Shown piece by piece: positions 49,708 through 59,075 of a stretch of DNA of 64,000 nucleotides. Each line of letters opens with the position of its first letter. Position 1 is the stretch's first letter. A program made the translations under genes and the position numbers. The notes under the pieces were generated by a model, which worked only from the letters and a program-made list of their open reading frames with translations, was not told where the DNA came from and did not search any database. Source of the DNA: Methylobacter sp. S3L5C (lineage in GTDB: Bacteria > Pseudomonadota > Gammaproteobacteria > Methylococcales > Methylomonadaceae); contig NZ_CP076024.1 of NCBI RefSeq assembly GCF_022788635.1, positions 2,356,001 through 2,420,000 of the forward strand, in the 5' to 3' direction.

Positions 49708-50457
49708 TTAATTGCGCTGTTCTATCACCAATGACCATGGTCTGGCTTTTGTGCGTAGCAGCTTGCCTGCGCCATCCAGTTTGATATGCGCTAAATTGAC
49801 TGCATCCATAACATTGCCTCCTATTACATCAAGTTCACCAAACCGTTTTGCAACCACTAAATCACAGTGGTAAGGCCCACGCCTTAAGTCTTGATAACTG
49901 TGGATTGACTGGATAAATTCTTCGCCTCGTGGCGCACAAATAATGTCGCCGGGCTTGGGCGCATAAGCGTTAACGGGATGGCTTACAAAGCTGTTTTCGG
50001 AACCAGCGATCAGCACATACTGAATATAATCCCAATGCAAAACGGTAGAGGGGAAATCGCTTTCAGGCACGCCGGCACTCCTGGCCAGCCAGACAATAAA
50101 CGCGCCTGACCAGGGTCTGATTTCACCTTCATAGCCGATTATCGGTAAGTCTGTCGCCCTATACCAATACATGAATATCCGGCTAAAAAAAGGCGGTAGG
50201 GTTTCATGACCGTGGATAACTTTATCAGGATAAGTGATGGTCGGCGGTTCACTATCATAATTAACTTCCGGGCGGCCAAATAACTCCCATTCCTGGCGGG
50301 CAAGATAGATCATTCGTTCTCTAATGTCAGGAATAGTAAATGCTGAGGGGGTATTCGTTGCCGCTAAAATTGCAGGTGCTTGCGCCTGTTTTTGCAGGGT
50401 GCAGCCAGTAACAAGCAAAACCATACTGAGTAATAGATTGAGTAATAGATAAGGCAT
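49708..50457 (-). CDS. DUF2272 lipoprotein
   Basis: A 249-residue lipoprotein: the signal peptide ends in LVTGC. The mature protein matches the DUF2272 family, with WSGAFIVWLARSAGV near residue 122, PKPGDIICAPRG and a Cys/His pair in PYHCDLVVAK. This pattern is related to NlpC/P60- or CHAP-type papain-like folds. A wall-related hydrolase role is possible but unproven. No operon partner is visible. Confidence 0.8.
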   Translation of the reverse strand: MPYLLLNLLLSMVLLVTGCTLQKQAQAPAILAATNTPSAFTIPDIRERMIYLARQEWELFGRPEVNYDSEPPTITYPDKVIHGHETLPPFFSRIFMYWYRATDLPIIGYEGEIRPWSGAFIVWLARSAGVPESDFPSTVLHWDYIQYVLIAGSENSFVSHPVNAYAPKPGDIICAPRGEEFIQSIHSYQDLRRGPYHCDLVVAKRFGELDVIGGNVMDAVNLAHIKLDGAGKLLRTKARPWSLVIEQRN

Positions 50458-50697
50458 ATTTAAGTTATCGTTAAATCCAACAGTCTAGATTGACACCTTA
50501 ATATAAGCTGCCAATTTTTGTAAAACAGTATGGAAAAACCAGCTAGGCATTGTTAAAAACAATATCATAATCGATTGGGTATAAATCGTTATTTAAACTT
50601 GTTACTTATAATTTAATAGGTCAAATTTAACTTGCACTGCGCCTTCGATTTTTTACTTTAAATCTTTTCTATGCTAGGATTTTTGCCAAGGATTAAA

Positions 50698-51174
50698 ATG
50701 ATAGCAGGTAGACAATTTAAAAAGCTTCTGAAATTTTTTCTTTTTATCGTAATTTTTTCTCATTACACGCCGGTTTTTGCTGAAATGGCAGAAACAAAGG
50801 ATGATGTCGGGCATCACGCACAAGACAGTCTTGATTGGCCTGGCATTTATTATGGTTTTTTACCTTGTGATGATTGCCAAGGAATTAAAACAGCACTCGC
50901 TTTAAACAAAAATAACAGTTACTTGTTGATTACCCAATACGTTGGTAAATCAGAAAAAGAAATTACCGAAAAAGGGAAGTTTACTGCCGGTAATAAAAGC
51001 AATACCCTGGTTTTAACACCACGCAATAGCCCAACTCCCCGGCAATATTTAGTCGATGAAAATAGGCTGATTCAACTGGATGATAATGGCAATCGCATCT
51101 CTGGAAAACTTGCAGAGCGTTATATTTTGCGTAAAAAAAATTTAAAAGAACCCGCGCCACATTCGTCACATTGA
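50698..51174 (+). CDS. NlpE-like copper/envelope-stress protein
   Basis: A 158-residue protein with an N-terminal signal segment (about 8-28) ending near VFAEM. No lipobox Cys is seen, unlike Escherichia coli NlpE. The mature part has the NlpE N-terminal beta-barrel (WPGIYYGFLPCDDCQGIKT with a CxxC). The C-terminal OB domain of full-length NlpE is absent. I choose ATG 50698 because AAGGA lies five bases upstream; ATG 50671 has none. It precedes mutM by 63 bases. Confidence 0.8.
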   Translation: MIAGRQFKKLLKFFLFIVIFSHYTPVFAEMAETKDDVGHHAQDSLDWPGIYYGFLPCDDCQGIKTALALNKNNSYLLITQYVGKSEKEITEKGKFTAGNKSNTLVLTPRNSPTPRQYLVDENRLIQLDDNGNRISGKLAERYILRKKNLKEPAPHSSH

Positions 51175-51237
51175 GCTGGCAGTCTTTGGCATGGCAAATG
51201 TCTACATACCAAAAATAAAATAAAGGCCACTATCACG

Positions 51238-52053
51238 ATGCCCGAATTACCCGAAGTTGAAACAACCTGCCGTGGTATTGCCCCTTATATTGAAGGGCAA
51301 ACGATTAAGCAGGTTATTATTCGACAACCCAAATTACGCTGGCCTGTACCTGAAGAACTGAACCATATTTTAACGGGTTTGCGTATTAAGTCAGTTTCCA
51401 GAAGGGCAAAGTATCTACTGTTTACTACCGATGTCGGTACGATGCTGGTGCATTTAGGTATGTCGGGCAGTTTACGGATTATGACCACCGGGCAGGGGCC
51501 TGGTAAACATGATCATCTTGATTTTATTTTCAACGACGACACGGTGCTGCGATTTAACGATCCACGCCGGTTTGGTGCCGTGCTATGGACCTCAGCGCCG
51601 ATAGCCGAGCATCAACTACTTAAAGATTTGGGCCCGGAACCCTTGTTGGCAGGTTTTACTGGTGAGCTTCTTTATGCCTTATCCAGAAACCGGAAAGTGC
51701 CGGTAAAGTCATTTATTATGGATAGTCATATTGTGGTGGGTGTCGGTAATATCTATGCCAATGAAGCGTTATTTATGGCGGGTATTTTACCTTCGCGTCA
51801 TGCCGGAAAGATCTCTCTGGCGCGTTATCAAAAGCTTGCCGAGTGTATCAGGATTATTTTACATCATGCTATCCAGGAAGGTGGAACCACGTTACGAGAT
51901 TTTGTTAATGAAGCCGGCAAGCCCGGTTATTTTAAGCAACAACTTAAGGTTTATGGTCGTAAGGGACTGCTTTGTGTCGACTGCCTGCAACCCTTAACCG
52001 AAATAAGACTGACCAATCGTTCAACGGTATTTTGTAGCAGTTGTCAGAGTTAA
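51238..52053 (+). CDS. mutM: Formamidopyrimidine-DNA glycosylase
   Basis: MutM removes 8-oxoguanine and formamidopyrimidines and nicks the DNA. The 271-residue protein starts PELPEVET, with Pro2 the nucleophile after Met removal and Glu3 the general acid. It has the helix-two-turn-helix (VGVGNIYANEALF) and a C-terminal zinc finger (CVDC and CSSC). Everything needed for activity is visible. Confidence 0.98.
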   Translation: MPELPEVETTCRGIAPYIEGQTIKQVIIRQPKLRWPVPEELNHILTGLRIKSVSRRAKYLLFTTDVGTMLVHLGMSGSLRIMTTGQGPGKHDHLDFIFNDDTVLRFNDPRRFGAVLWTSAPIAEHQLLKDLGPEPLLAGFTGELLYALSRNRKVPVKSFIMDSHIVVGVGNIYANEALFMAGILPSRHAGKISLARYQKLAECIRIILHHAIQEGGTTLRDFVNEAGKPGYFKQQLKVYGRKGLLCVDCLQPLTEIRLTNRSTVFCSSCQS

Positions 52054-52116
52054 TAAACGTGAAAAATAACATTACAGCTTGCATTATAAAGATTACCCCC
52101 TATAATTGCGCTCTGC

Positions 52117-52302
52117 TTTAAGGTTCCAGAGGATAGTCAAATCCAATGGTTAAACGGGAAGTCGGTAAGGCCTATGCCAAATCCGAAGCTGCCCCCGCAA
52201 CGGTATATAAGTAAAGAATTATCAGTACGCCACTGTGTTAACCAACATGGGAAGGTGATGATTCAGGTTAACACCACTTATAAGCCCGGAGACCGGCCTA
52301 AA
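52117..52302 (+). ncRNA. Cobalamin riboswitch
   Basis: The leader of btuB contains the hallmarks of the AdoCbl/cobalamin riboswitch. These are AAACGGGAAGTCGGT, GAAGCTGCCCCCGCAACGG, the B12 box GCCACTGTG at about 52229, GGGAAGGTGATGATTC and the closing AAGCCCGGAGACCGGCC. It is expected to lower btuB expression when cobalamin is bound. Confidence 0.93.
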
Positions 52303-52315
52303 AGTATAATTCGCT

Positions 52316-52389
52316 ACAGCGGAGGGCTGTTTTGCGTAGTGATTACGCACCTTCGTGTTTTTCATTTAGCTTCTGTTGTCCTCCGCTGT
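52316..52389 (+). promoter_or_regulatory. Expression-platform hairpin after the riboswitch
   Basis: ACAGCGGAGG at 52316-52325 pairs perfectly with CCTCCGCTGT at 52380-52389, enclosing a smaller hairpin (TGCGTA with TACGCA). It lies between the riboswitch and the btuB ribosome site (AGGGGA near 52420). It probably belongs to the switching platform; whether it ends or exposes translation I cannot tell. Confidence 0.5.
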
Positions 52390-52430
52390 TATTACTTAAT
52401 CTTTATGCGCGGGCGGCGCAGGGGACAATC

Positions 52431-54278
52431 ATGCAAAAAATTATAGCGGGTTCATTATTACTCGTGGGTTTTAATGCACAGTCACAAGCACAACAAAATT
52501 CCAAAGATAATTCATTAGAACTACCTAATATGGTAGTTACTGCAACCAGAACCGAGACCCCTAAAAATCAATTGGCAACTGCAGCCACTGTTTATACCCG
52601 AAAGGATATTGAACGGTTACAGATTAACACCTTGCCTGAATTGCTAAAAGGCACCACCGGGATTGATATGACTCAACAGGGTGGTTACGGAAAAACCACG
52701 AGTATATTTATGCGCGGGACCAATTCCGATCATGTTCTTGTGCTGATTGACGGTATTAAAGTCGGTTCTGCCTCTTTGGGAACCACTCCTTTTGAATTTA
52801 TCCCCATTGATCAGGTTGAGCGGGTGGAAATCATTCGGGGACCTCAATCAAGTTTGTATGGCTCGGAAGCAATAGGTGGGGTTATCCAGATTTTTACCCG
52901 TAAAGGTAGTCAGGAAGATAAGCCCAGTGTCACGTTGGATGCCGGTGGTGGTTCTTACGATACTTACCGGGTTGCCGGTACGGTGAGCGGTAAATGGAAA
53001 AATAACTGGTATACCTTGGGTTCGTCAGGCTTAGGTTCGCATGGTTTTAATTCACAGCAAGCAACGCCGGGGCCTTACGGTGTTAATCAGCCAGATAACG
53101 ATGGTTACAATAATGCGGCAGTAAACGCACGCGTTGGCCACCGTTTTGATAAAAATAATACTGAAGTTGAAGCATTTTTTATGCGGGCGCAAGGGACAAC
53201 AAATTATGACGGTAATTATCAAGATAGAACCAACTTCATAGAGCAGGTTGCCGGAACAACAGCCAGTATGGATCTAATGAAAAACTGGCGCTCAACCCTG
53301 CGTTTTGGGCAAAGTCAGGATGATGGCGATCAGTTTGCGCCAGGCGGTTCATTTTCCAGTCAATTTAACACTGCTCGCTGGAATGCCAGTTGGCTCAATC
53401 AGTTTACTTTATCGGATAAGCACCAACTGACTGCCGGTTCTGATTATCGGCTGGATGAAGTGACCAGTTCAACAATTTATAATGTTGACTCTCGTTATGA
53501 TGTTGGGGTGTTTACCGAGTTACAGAGCAAGCTGTGGGATGATCATTTTGTTAATGCCTCAGTACGTTTTGATGATAATCAATCTTTTGGCAGTTATGTG
53601 ACGGGGAGTGTAGGTTGGCGTTATAACTGGAATTACGGTGTTAGTTTGCTGGCAAATTTTGGTAATGCCTTTAAAGCTCCCTCTTTTAATGATCTTTACT
53701 ATCCAAATTATGGTAATCCCACTCTGAAGCCGGAAGAATCAACCTCGTTTGAAACCGGAATTGCCGGTAATCATGATTGGGGGCAGTGGGAGGTTCGGGC
53801 TTATCACACTAATATCGATAATTTAATTACCCCAACGATGGATCCCGTCACTTATAATTTTACGGCAGAAAATATCGGTAAAGCTCAAATTCAAGGTATA
53901 GAGACTGAAATTGGCACCCAATTAATGGGCTGGAACGGTAAGTTGAGTATGAACCTGTTAAACCCTCAAAATAGGGAGACTAATGCCCGATTACCTCGTC
54001 GAGCTGATCAAACCCTGGCTTTTGATTTATCCAAAACTTTTGGGTCTTTTGATCTGGGCGCTAATGTGATGGCGCAAGGCAATCGCTTTAATAATCTACA
54101 AAATACTGTTGAGGTAGGTGGTTATGTTACGGCTGATTTACGGTCGGCTTATCACATTAATAAAAACTGGATACTAAACGCCAAATTAAACAATCTACTG
54201 GATAAACAATATCAACTAGTTGATACTTATAACACAGCAGGTAGAAACTTTTTTCTTTCAATCCATTATAATAACTAA
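52431..54278 (+). CDS. btuB: TonB-dependent vitamin B12 receptor BtuB
   Basis: An outer-membrane cobalamin receptor of 615 residues (Escherichia coli BtuB is 614). After the signal peptide (ending near SQAQ) come the TonB-box region (NMVVTATRTET), the plug domain (about 45-155, with RGTNSDHVLVLIDGIK) and a 22-strand barrel ending in an aromatic C-terminus (FFLSIHYNN). ATG 52431 has GGGGA six bases upstream; the frame begins earlier, inside the leader, but that part is not translated. It is preceded by a cobalamin riboswitch and followed 51 bases later by btuM. Confidence 0.95.
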   Translation: MQKIIAGSLLLVGFNAQSQAQQNSKDNSLELPNMVVTATRTETPKNQLATAATVYTRKDIERLQINTLPELLKGTTGIDMTQQGGYGKTTSIFMRGTNSDHVLVLIDGIKVGSASLGTTPFEFIPIDQVERVEIIRGPQSSLYGSEAIGGVIQIFTRKGSQEDKPSVTLDAGGGSYDTYRVAGTVSGKWKNNWYTLGSSGLGSHGFNSQQATPGPYGVNQPDNDGYNNAAVNARVGHRFDKNNTEVEAFFMRAQGTTNYDGNYQDRTNFIEQVAGTTASMDLMKNWRSTLRFGQSQDDGDQFAPGGSFSSQFNTARWNASWLNQFTLSDKHQLTAGSDYRLDEVTSSTIYNVDSRYDVGVFTELQSKLWDDHFVNASVRFDDNQSFGSYVTGSVGWRYNWNYGVSLLANFGNAFKAPSFNDLYYPNYGNPTLKPEESTSFETGIAGNHDWGQWEVRAYHTNIDNLITPTMDPVTYNFTAENIGKAQIQGIETEIGTQLMGWNGKLSMNLLNPQNRETNARLPRRADQTLAFDLSKTFGSFDLGANVMAQGNRFNNLQNTVEVGGYVTADLRSAYHINKNWILNAKLNNLLDKQYQLVDTYNTAGRNFFLSIHYNN

Positions 54279-54329
54279 CAGTCTTTCGCCAAGGACGGCT
54301 TTATTTTTAATTCACCACATTATAAAACT

Positions 54330-54908
54330 ATGAACATAAAACAATGGCTGCATGCCGAGTATTTACCAATAGCCCTGATTGCGTTGATGGCGCTGACACG
54401 TTTTCATCATTTTGGTGATGTACTGCATCTTCCTGATGCTTCATTAGCGGTCTTTTTCTTTGCCGGTTTTTATCGTAAAAAAGCCTTGCTGGGCTTCTTG
54501 TTGGCGTTGGCGGCATTGATTGACACCATCGCTATTGAAAACGGTACCAGCGGCTGGTGTGTTTCGCCTGCTTATGTCTTCCTTATTCCTACTTATACTG
54601 TCATGTGGCTTGCCGGTCGTTACTGTGCAACCTTTAAAGCAATGAAAATTGCGGAGTTGACCAAGTCTGTCGGTTTGTTAACACTGGCCGCATCTGCCGC
54701 ATCTGCCGCATTTGCCATTTCCAATGGTAGTTTCTATTTATTTTCAGGTCGTTATGCAGACTTGTCGTGGGGGCAATATTTCTCACGGATAGCACAATAT
54801 TACCCGTCCTATGTGGGCGCTACCTTAATTTATGGGGTTGCCGGTTACGTTATTGTTAAGTTAATCAAATTATTGCCTGAGCTTCAGTCTGGTCATAAAC
54901 CGGTTTAA
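54330..54908 (+). CDS. btuM: BtuM-type inner-membrane cobalamin transporter
   Basis: A 192-residue protein with about six membrane segments, fitting the BtuM family of single-component cobalamin transporters related to ECF S-components. Cys77 in GTSGWCVSP corresponds to the conserved cobalt-ligating cysteine described for BtuM of Thiobacillus denitrificans (Cys80). The opening ALTRFHHFGDVLHLPDASLA is family-like. It follows btuB directly under the same riboswitch and would carry B12 on across the inner membrane. No BtuCDF genes are nearby. The name is recognised from motif and context; no alignment was run. Confidence 0.85.
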   Translation: MNIKQWLHAEYLPIALIALMALTRFHHFGDVLHLPDASLAVFFFAGFYRKKALLGFLLALAALIDTIAIENGTSGWCVSPAYVFLIPTYTVMWLAGRYCATFKAMKIAELTKSVGLLTLAASAASAAFAISNGSFYLFSGRYADLSWGQYFSRIAQYYPSYVGATLIYGVAGYVIVKLIKLLPELQSGHKPV

Positions 54909-54947
54909 ATCAGTCTATAGATTTTTAGATAAATAACTTTTATATCA

Positions 54948-54980
54948 ACAGATAATATCTCTTTAAGAGATGTTATCTGT
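54948..54980. terminator. Hairpin after btuM
   Basis: ACAGATAATATCTC and GAGATGTTATCTGT pair across TTTAA with a single T-G wobble, giving a 14-bp stem. It sits between btuM and the MCE operon and probably ends the btuB-btuM transcript, though no T-run follows. Confidence 0.55.
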
Positions 54981-55037
54981 ATGATCTCACTGTTTTAAGT
55001 AGCTGGTCGACAGTATTTATTTAAGTCATCCCCTCCC

Positions 55038-56177
55038 ATGATTGAGACTGAAGCAAGTCCTGATTTACCTCCCAATCTAACAGTCGTTACGTGTGATGAT
55101 GCGCAGTCAATTGTCATATTAACCGGCTGCTGGAATCTTTGTAACCTGGCCATAACGCCTGGTCTGCAACAAAAAATAAGCCTCAACGCCATTAATAAAA
55201 CGGCACAATGGGATCTGCTTACTGTTGATAAACTCGATAGTATGGTCGCTTTGATTATCTGGCAAGCTTGGGGACAATGCATACCGGAACTGTTACGGAT
55301 AAAACCCGAACATCAGCGCTTATTTGAGCGCTGGCAAGCGCAGAGTATGCCTGTTGCCGAACCTGTAGAGTCTCGTTTCAGGCGTTTTTTTAACTATTTT
55401 CAGCAATTAATTTGGGGCTTTTGGGCGCAATTATTGAGTCTGGTAACCATGTTGGGTCAACTGGTTCTGGATTTTGGTTATCTGTTGCGCCATCCACATG
55501 AAATTCCCGTTTCTGAAATTTCCATTACCATTTATGATGCCGGTGTTAGAGCTTTAGGAATTACTGCACTCGTGGGCTTTTTGATTGGAGTCGTGCTGAG
55601 CTATCTATCGGCCTTGCAATTAAAAACTTTTGGTGCAGAAATTTATATTATTGATATTCTTGGCTTAAGTATTATTCGTGAGCTGGGACCCTTATTGGCG
55701 GCTATTTTGGTCGCGGGTCGCTCAGGTTCCTCAATGACTGCCCAAATTGGTATTATGCGCGTTACTGAAGAGTTGGATGCCTTATCGGCAATGGGTATTG
55801 CCCATTCTTTGCGGCTGATTTTGCCAAAAGTATTGGCACTAACGATAGTCATGCCGCTTTTAAGTGCATGGACCAGCGCAGCGGCATTGATAGGTGGAAT
55901 GTTTTCGGCGCAAAATACCCTGGATATCAGCTATCAGCAGTTTTTTCTTAAATTGCCTAATGTGGTGCCGTTACTCAATGTGTTTATTGGTTTGGGTAAA
56001 GGGGCTGTTTTTGGTTTTATGATTGCGCTGATAGCCTGTCATTTTGGTTTCAAAATTAAACCGAACACCGAAAGTTTGGGCAGCGAAACGACTAATTCGG
56101 TAGTGGCATCAATTACCGTAGTGATTATGATTGATGCGATATTTGCCATTTTATTTATGGGAGTAGGAATGCCATGA
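55038..56177 (+). CDS. MCE-system ABC permease (MlaE/YrbE family) with STAS-like N-terminus
   Basis: A 379-residue inner-membrane permease. An N-terminal STAS-like domain (about 10-100, ending in VDKLDSMVALIIWQAWG) precedes the MlaE core of five to six membrane segments with the motif LGPLLAAILVAGRSGSSMTAQIG. The STAS fusion distinguishes it from Escherichia coli MlaE, where the STAS protein MlaB is separate. It is the first gene of a four-gene operon and overlaps the ATPase gene by four bases (ATGA). The system is expected to move phospholipids between the two membranes. The ribosome site is poor. Confidence 0.93.
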   Translation: MIETEASPDLPPNLTVVTCDDAQSIVILTGCWNLCNLAITPGLQQKISLNAINKTAQWDLLTVDKLDSMVALIIWQAWGQCIPELLRIKPEHQRLFERWQAQSMPVAEPVESRFRRFFNYFQQLIWGFWAQLLSLVTMLGQLVLDFGYLLRHPHEIPVSEISITIYDAGVRALGITALVGFLIGVVLSYLSALQLKTFGAEIYIIDILGLSIIRELGPLLAAILVAGRSGSSMTAQIGIMRVTEELDALSAMGIAHSLRLILPKVLALTIVMPLLSAWTSAAALIGGMFSAQNTLDISYQQFFLKLPNVVPLLNVFIGLGKGAVFGFMIALIACHFGFKIKPNTESLGSETTNSVVASITVVIMIDAIFAILFMGVGMP

Positions 56178-56956
56178 GCCAATTCGATGCGATACGTTTG
56201 GAACATGTTTACACCCGTTTTGGCGATAAAATTGTTCATGAAGACATTAATCTGAGTCTGCAACAGGGCGAGATATTGGGTTTGGTAGGTGCCTCGGGTT
56301 GTGGTAAAACAACCTTGCTACGTGAACTCATTGGTTTGCAATTACCCAGTCAGGGCGAAGTGTTTGTTATGGGGCAATCTTTAACAAACGTGACTGCTGA
56401 TCATTGGCTGCATTTGCGTAGTAATTGTGGTGTGTTATTTCAAAAAGGCGCCTTATTTAGTGTGTTGAATGTTTTTGATAATATTGCCTTCCCCTTGCGG
56501 GAACTGGGCTTTAAGGATGAAGAATTAATTAAACGTATCGTATTTATGAAGCTGTCAATGGTAGGCTTGGCTGATCATGATGCCTGGTTAAAACCTGCCG
56601 ATCTGTCTGGCGGTATGATTAAGCGCGTAGCACTGGCTCGCACCATGATTTTGGAGCCAGGTTTATTATTACTGGATGAGCCAACCTCGGGATTGGACCC
56701 TATTTCGAGTGAAGATTTTGTCAGCCTGTTATCCGAATTGCATCAAGCTCATTATTTTACGGTAGTGATGGTCACTCATGATTTGGATATTCTGCGAGAC
56801 TTATGCACCAAGGTCGCGGTACTGGCAGATAATCAATTGGTTGCTTTTGGAACGCTGGCTTCAGTGTTAAGTTGTCAGCATCCGTTTATTGAAAAGTTTT
56901 TTTACAATAAACGGGCGCAACGGGTATTTCAATATCAAGAGGCGACTCATGGGTAG
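56174..56956 (+). CDS. MCE-system ABC ATPase (MlaF family)
   Basis: A 260-residue ABC ATPase. Walker A is GASGCGKTTLLRELIG, the signature LSGGMIKRVALAR and Walker B LLLLDEPTSGLDP, followed by the switch His in VTHD. These closely match MlaF-type ATPases. It is translationally coupled on both sides, by a four-base overlap with the permease and an eight-base overlap with the MCE protein. Confidence 0.95.
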   Translation: MSQFDAIRLEHVYTRFGDKIVHEDINLSLQQGEILGLVGASGCGKTTLLRELIGLQLPSQGEVFVMGQSLTNVTADHWLHLRSNCGVLFQKGALFSVLNVFDNIAFPLRELGFKDEELIKRIVFMKLSMVGLADHDAWLKPADLSGGMIKRVALARTMILEPGLLLLDEPTSGLDPISSEDFVSLLSELHQAHYFTVVMVTHDLDILRDLCTKVAVLADNQLVAFGTLASVLSCQHPFIEKFFYNKRAQRVFQYQEATHG

Positions 56957-57863
56957 AGACAAGCATGCACTGGTCACCGGTCTTTTTTTGATTGTTTTTG
57001 TGGTGGGCATAACCTCGATCATTTATTGGATAGGGCATTTTGAAAGGGAACGAAATATTTATGTTATTTCAACCCTCGAATCTGTTTCAGGTCTTAATCC
57101 TGAATCAACGGTTTTTTATCGGGGTATTGCGGTAGGAAAAGTGACCAAAATTCTGTTTGATCCCAATGACACGGGCATTATTCTGGTTCCGATTGAAGTC
57201 GATAAGGACATTGTTTTTACCAAGGGAGTTTTTGCGACCTTACGCTTAAAAGGAGTAACCGGTTTGACCCAGATTCAATTGGAGGATTCCGGTACGTTAC
57301 CCGCTGTTTTGGAGCCTGGCGACGATCCCTTGTCCCGTATTCCTTTAATGCCTTCGATGACGGATAAATTGATGAGCTCAGGGGAAGAAATTTTGCACAA
57401 AGCCGATAACTTAATGGTGCGGCTAAGTTCGTTATTAAATGCGGAAAATGAAAAAAATATTGGCGATATTTTAGGTAATTTAAGTGTTTTAACTGACAAA
57501 CTTTCGGATTTACGAAAAAGCGTTGACAAGGCGCTAGCCGGTATTCCTGCATTAACCACAGATAGCCAGAAAACCTTGAGCCACATTAATTCACTAACGC
57601 ACGATTTACAGAGTTTAACCGGCGACGTGCAAAAACTTAGTGTAAAAGCAGGCAATCTGGTTGATACCGGTGAGACTGCCAGTGATCTATTGATACAATC
57701 CACCTTGCCGAAAGTTAACAAATTACTTACTGAATTGCAATCAACAGCACAACAGGTAAAAAGAGCAGCCACGATGTTGGACAATAATCCACAAGCATTA
57801 TTGCTGGGTCCGGATCACCGTAATTCGGGGCCGGGCGAACCGGGTTATAAGGAGCCCGAATGA
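56949..57863 (+). CDS. MCE-domain substrate-binding protein (MlaD family)
   Basis: A 304-residue protein with an N-terminal membrane anchor (about 8-29) and one MCE domain (about 38-120, with GLNPESTVFYRGIAVGKV). A long helical region (about 140-290) follows, of the kind that forms a tunnel in PqiB/YebT-type proteins. The frame is open further upstream inside the ATPase gene, but ATG 56949 is the fitting start. It would bind lipids in the periplasm for the permease and ATPase encoded before it. Confidence 0.93.
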   Translation: MGRDKHALVTGLFLIVFVVGITSIIYWIGHFERERNIYVISTLESVSGLNPESTVFYRGIAVGKVTKILFDPNDTGIILVPIEVDKDIVFTKGVFATLRLKGVTGLTQIQLEDSGTLPAVLEPGDDPLSRIPLMPSMTDKLMSSGEEILHKADNLMVRLSSLLNAENEKNIGDILGNLSVLTDKLSDLRKSVDKALAGIPALTTDSQKTLSHINSLTHDLQSLTGDVQKLSVKAGNLVDTGETASDLLIQSTLPKVNKLLTELQSTAQQVKRAATMLDNNPQALLLGPDHRNSGPGEPGYKEPE

Positions 57864-58429
57864 AGCATTTACTTAATCGTTGCGTATTGTTTTTCACATT
57901 ATTACTTGGGGCTGGCTGTAGTGTTTCACCGAAACATCCGGTATTGCATGATTTTGGTTTGCCTGTTTCGGTTGCCAACGCCAGCATTACCAGCAAGCCG
58001 ACTAATGAACTAATGGTTACTGTTAATGCACCAACATGGCTTTGGGATAATCGCATTCGTTACCGACTCCTTTATGCATCACCCACTCAAATAGGTTTTT
58101 ATGCGCTGGATCTCTGGATTGCTTCGCCACCAGAATTGCTTGAGCAGCTATTGGTCTCTGGTGGGAAGACACAAGGCTACTCTTTAATTATCCGCTTACA
58201 TGATTTTGAACAGCAATTTGCTGCACCGGATAGGGCTAAAGTCGTGCTACATTTCTTTGCAGAAGCTTATGCCAACGATAATAAGAAAAAAATGGGTACG
58301 CAGGAATTTTATTTTGAACAACCAACGGTAACAGCAGATGCAGCGGGTGCCGTTAACGGTTTTGTTGGTTTAACCAGACAAGCCACTGACCAGATTCAGA
58401 TTTGGCTGGCAGGATTACCCGGTAAATAA
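57860..58429 (+). CDS. ABC-type transport auxiliary lipoprotein (PqiC-like)
   Basis: A 189-residue lipoprotein with lipobox LGAGC after a short signal peptide, and an ABC_trans_aux domain with the typical RLLYASPTQIGFYALDLWIASP block. PqiC-type partners sit in the outer membrane and complete an MCE lipid pathway. It overlaps the MCE gene by four bases, so all four are one transcript. Confidence 0.9.
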   Translation: MKHLLNRCVLFFTLLLGAGCSVSPKHPVLHDFGLPVSVANASITSKPTNELMVTVNAPTWLWDNRIRYRLLYASPTQIGFYALDLWIASPPELLEQLLVSGGKTQGYSLIIRLHDFEQQFAAPDRAKVVLHFFAEAYANDNKKKMGTQEFYFEQPTVTADAAGAVNGFVGLTRQATDQIQIWLAGLPGK

Positions 58430-58539
58430 TAAAGCGCTGCTGCTGTCAGGAGGGTTTTGTCAAAGGCTGACTTTACAAAAAGTACGCCTTTATTTAGCTG
58501 GTGTACAATGAGTCAATTTTAATTCAGATGGAGCCCGTA

Positions 58540-58875
58540 ATGGACGCTTACCCAGAAAAAACTTGTTCAATAGACCGCTTGGTTACTCACCCAAAACTTG
58601 TCGCAGCTACAATAGCCGGTATAAAAACCCAGCAGCGTCGTGATGGTATTTATGGCTTGCCTGGTGAAACCTTTGATCTGGAAGGCATGACTTTTGTGGT
58701 GACTGATTTAACGCGCCAGCGCTTGGGGGATATGACTGATGCTCATGCGATAGCAGAAGGCTATCCGAATCTTGAAATGTACAAGGATATTATTTTAAGG
58801 ATGCATGCCGGGATGACGTGGGAGGTCGATAGTTTGGTATGGGTTCATACTTTTGCTGCCAAAATCGATAATTAG
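58540..58875 (+). CDS. ASCH-domain protein
   Basis: A 111-residue protein whose ordering of strands and the GIKTQQRRDG and TDLTRQRLGDMTDAHAIAEGYP segments match ASCH domains, a PUA-like fold predicted to bind RNA or modified nucleotides. ATG 58540 has GGAG six bases upstream and is preferred over the more upstream ATG 58528. The gene stands alone between the MCE operon and tRNA-Ser. The substrate is unknown. Confidence 0.8.
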   Translation: MDAYPEKTCSIDRLVTHPKLVAATIAGIKTQQRRDGIYGLPGETFDLEGMTFVVTDLTRQRLGDMTDAHAIAEGYPNLEMYKDIILRMHAGMTWEVDSLVWVHTFAAKIDN

Positions 58876-58934
58876 CCGAACATTTTTCTGTCGATACTGC
58901 TTTGTTGTATTTAAAACAGTAGGTTTTTTCAGCG

Positions 58935-58965
58935 TTGATAAGTAAATAATTGGTATACTTATCAA
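58935..58965. promoter_or_regulatory. Perfect 10-bp inverted repeat upstream of tRNA-Ser
   Basis: TTGATAAGTA at 58935-58944 and TACTTATCAA at 58956-58965 are perfect inverted repeats with an 11-base spacer. It could be a weak terminator for the ASCH gene or an operator. The AT-rich sequence makes either uncertain. Confidence 0.35.
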
Positions 58966-59036
58966 TGGCCTGAGTTGTAAGTTTAAAATAAAAAATGTTA
59001 TAAACAGGTAACGATACGGAAAAACGAATAAAAAAT

Positions 59037-59064
59037 TTGATTTTTAAAACTGATAGGTTATTAT
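59037..59064 (+). promoter_or_regulatory. Promoter of tRNA-Ser
   Basis: TTGATT at 59037-59042 and TATTAT at 59059-59064 form a sigma-70-like pair with a 16-base spacer, ending 11 bases before the mature tRNA. Confidence 0.6.
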
Positions 59065-59075
59065 AGCTGGCTTGT

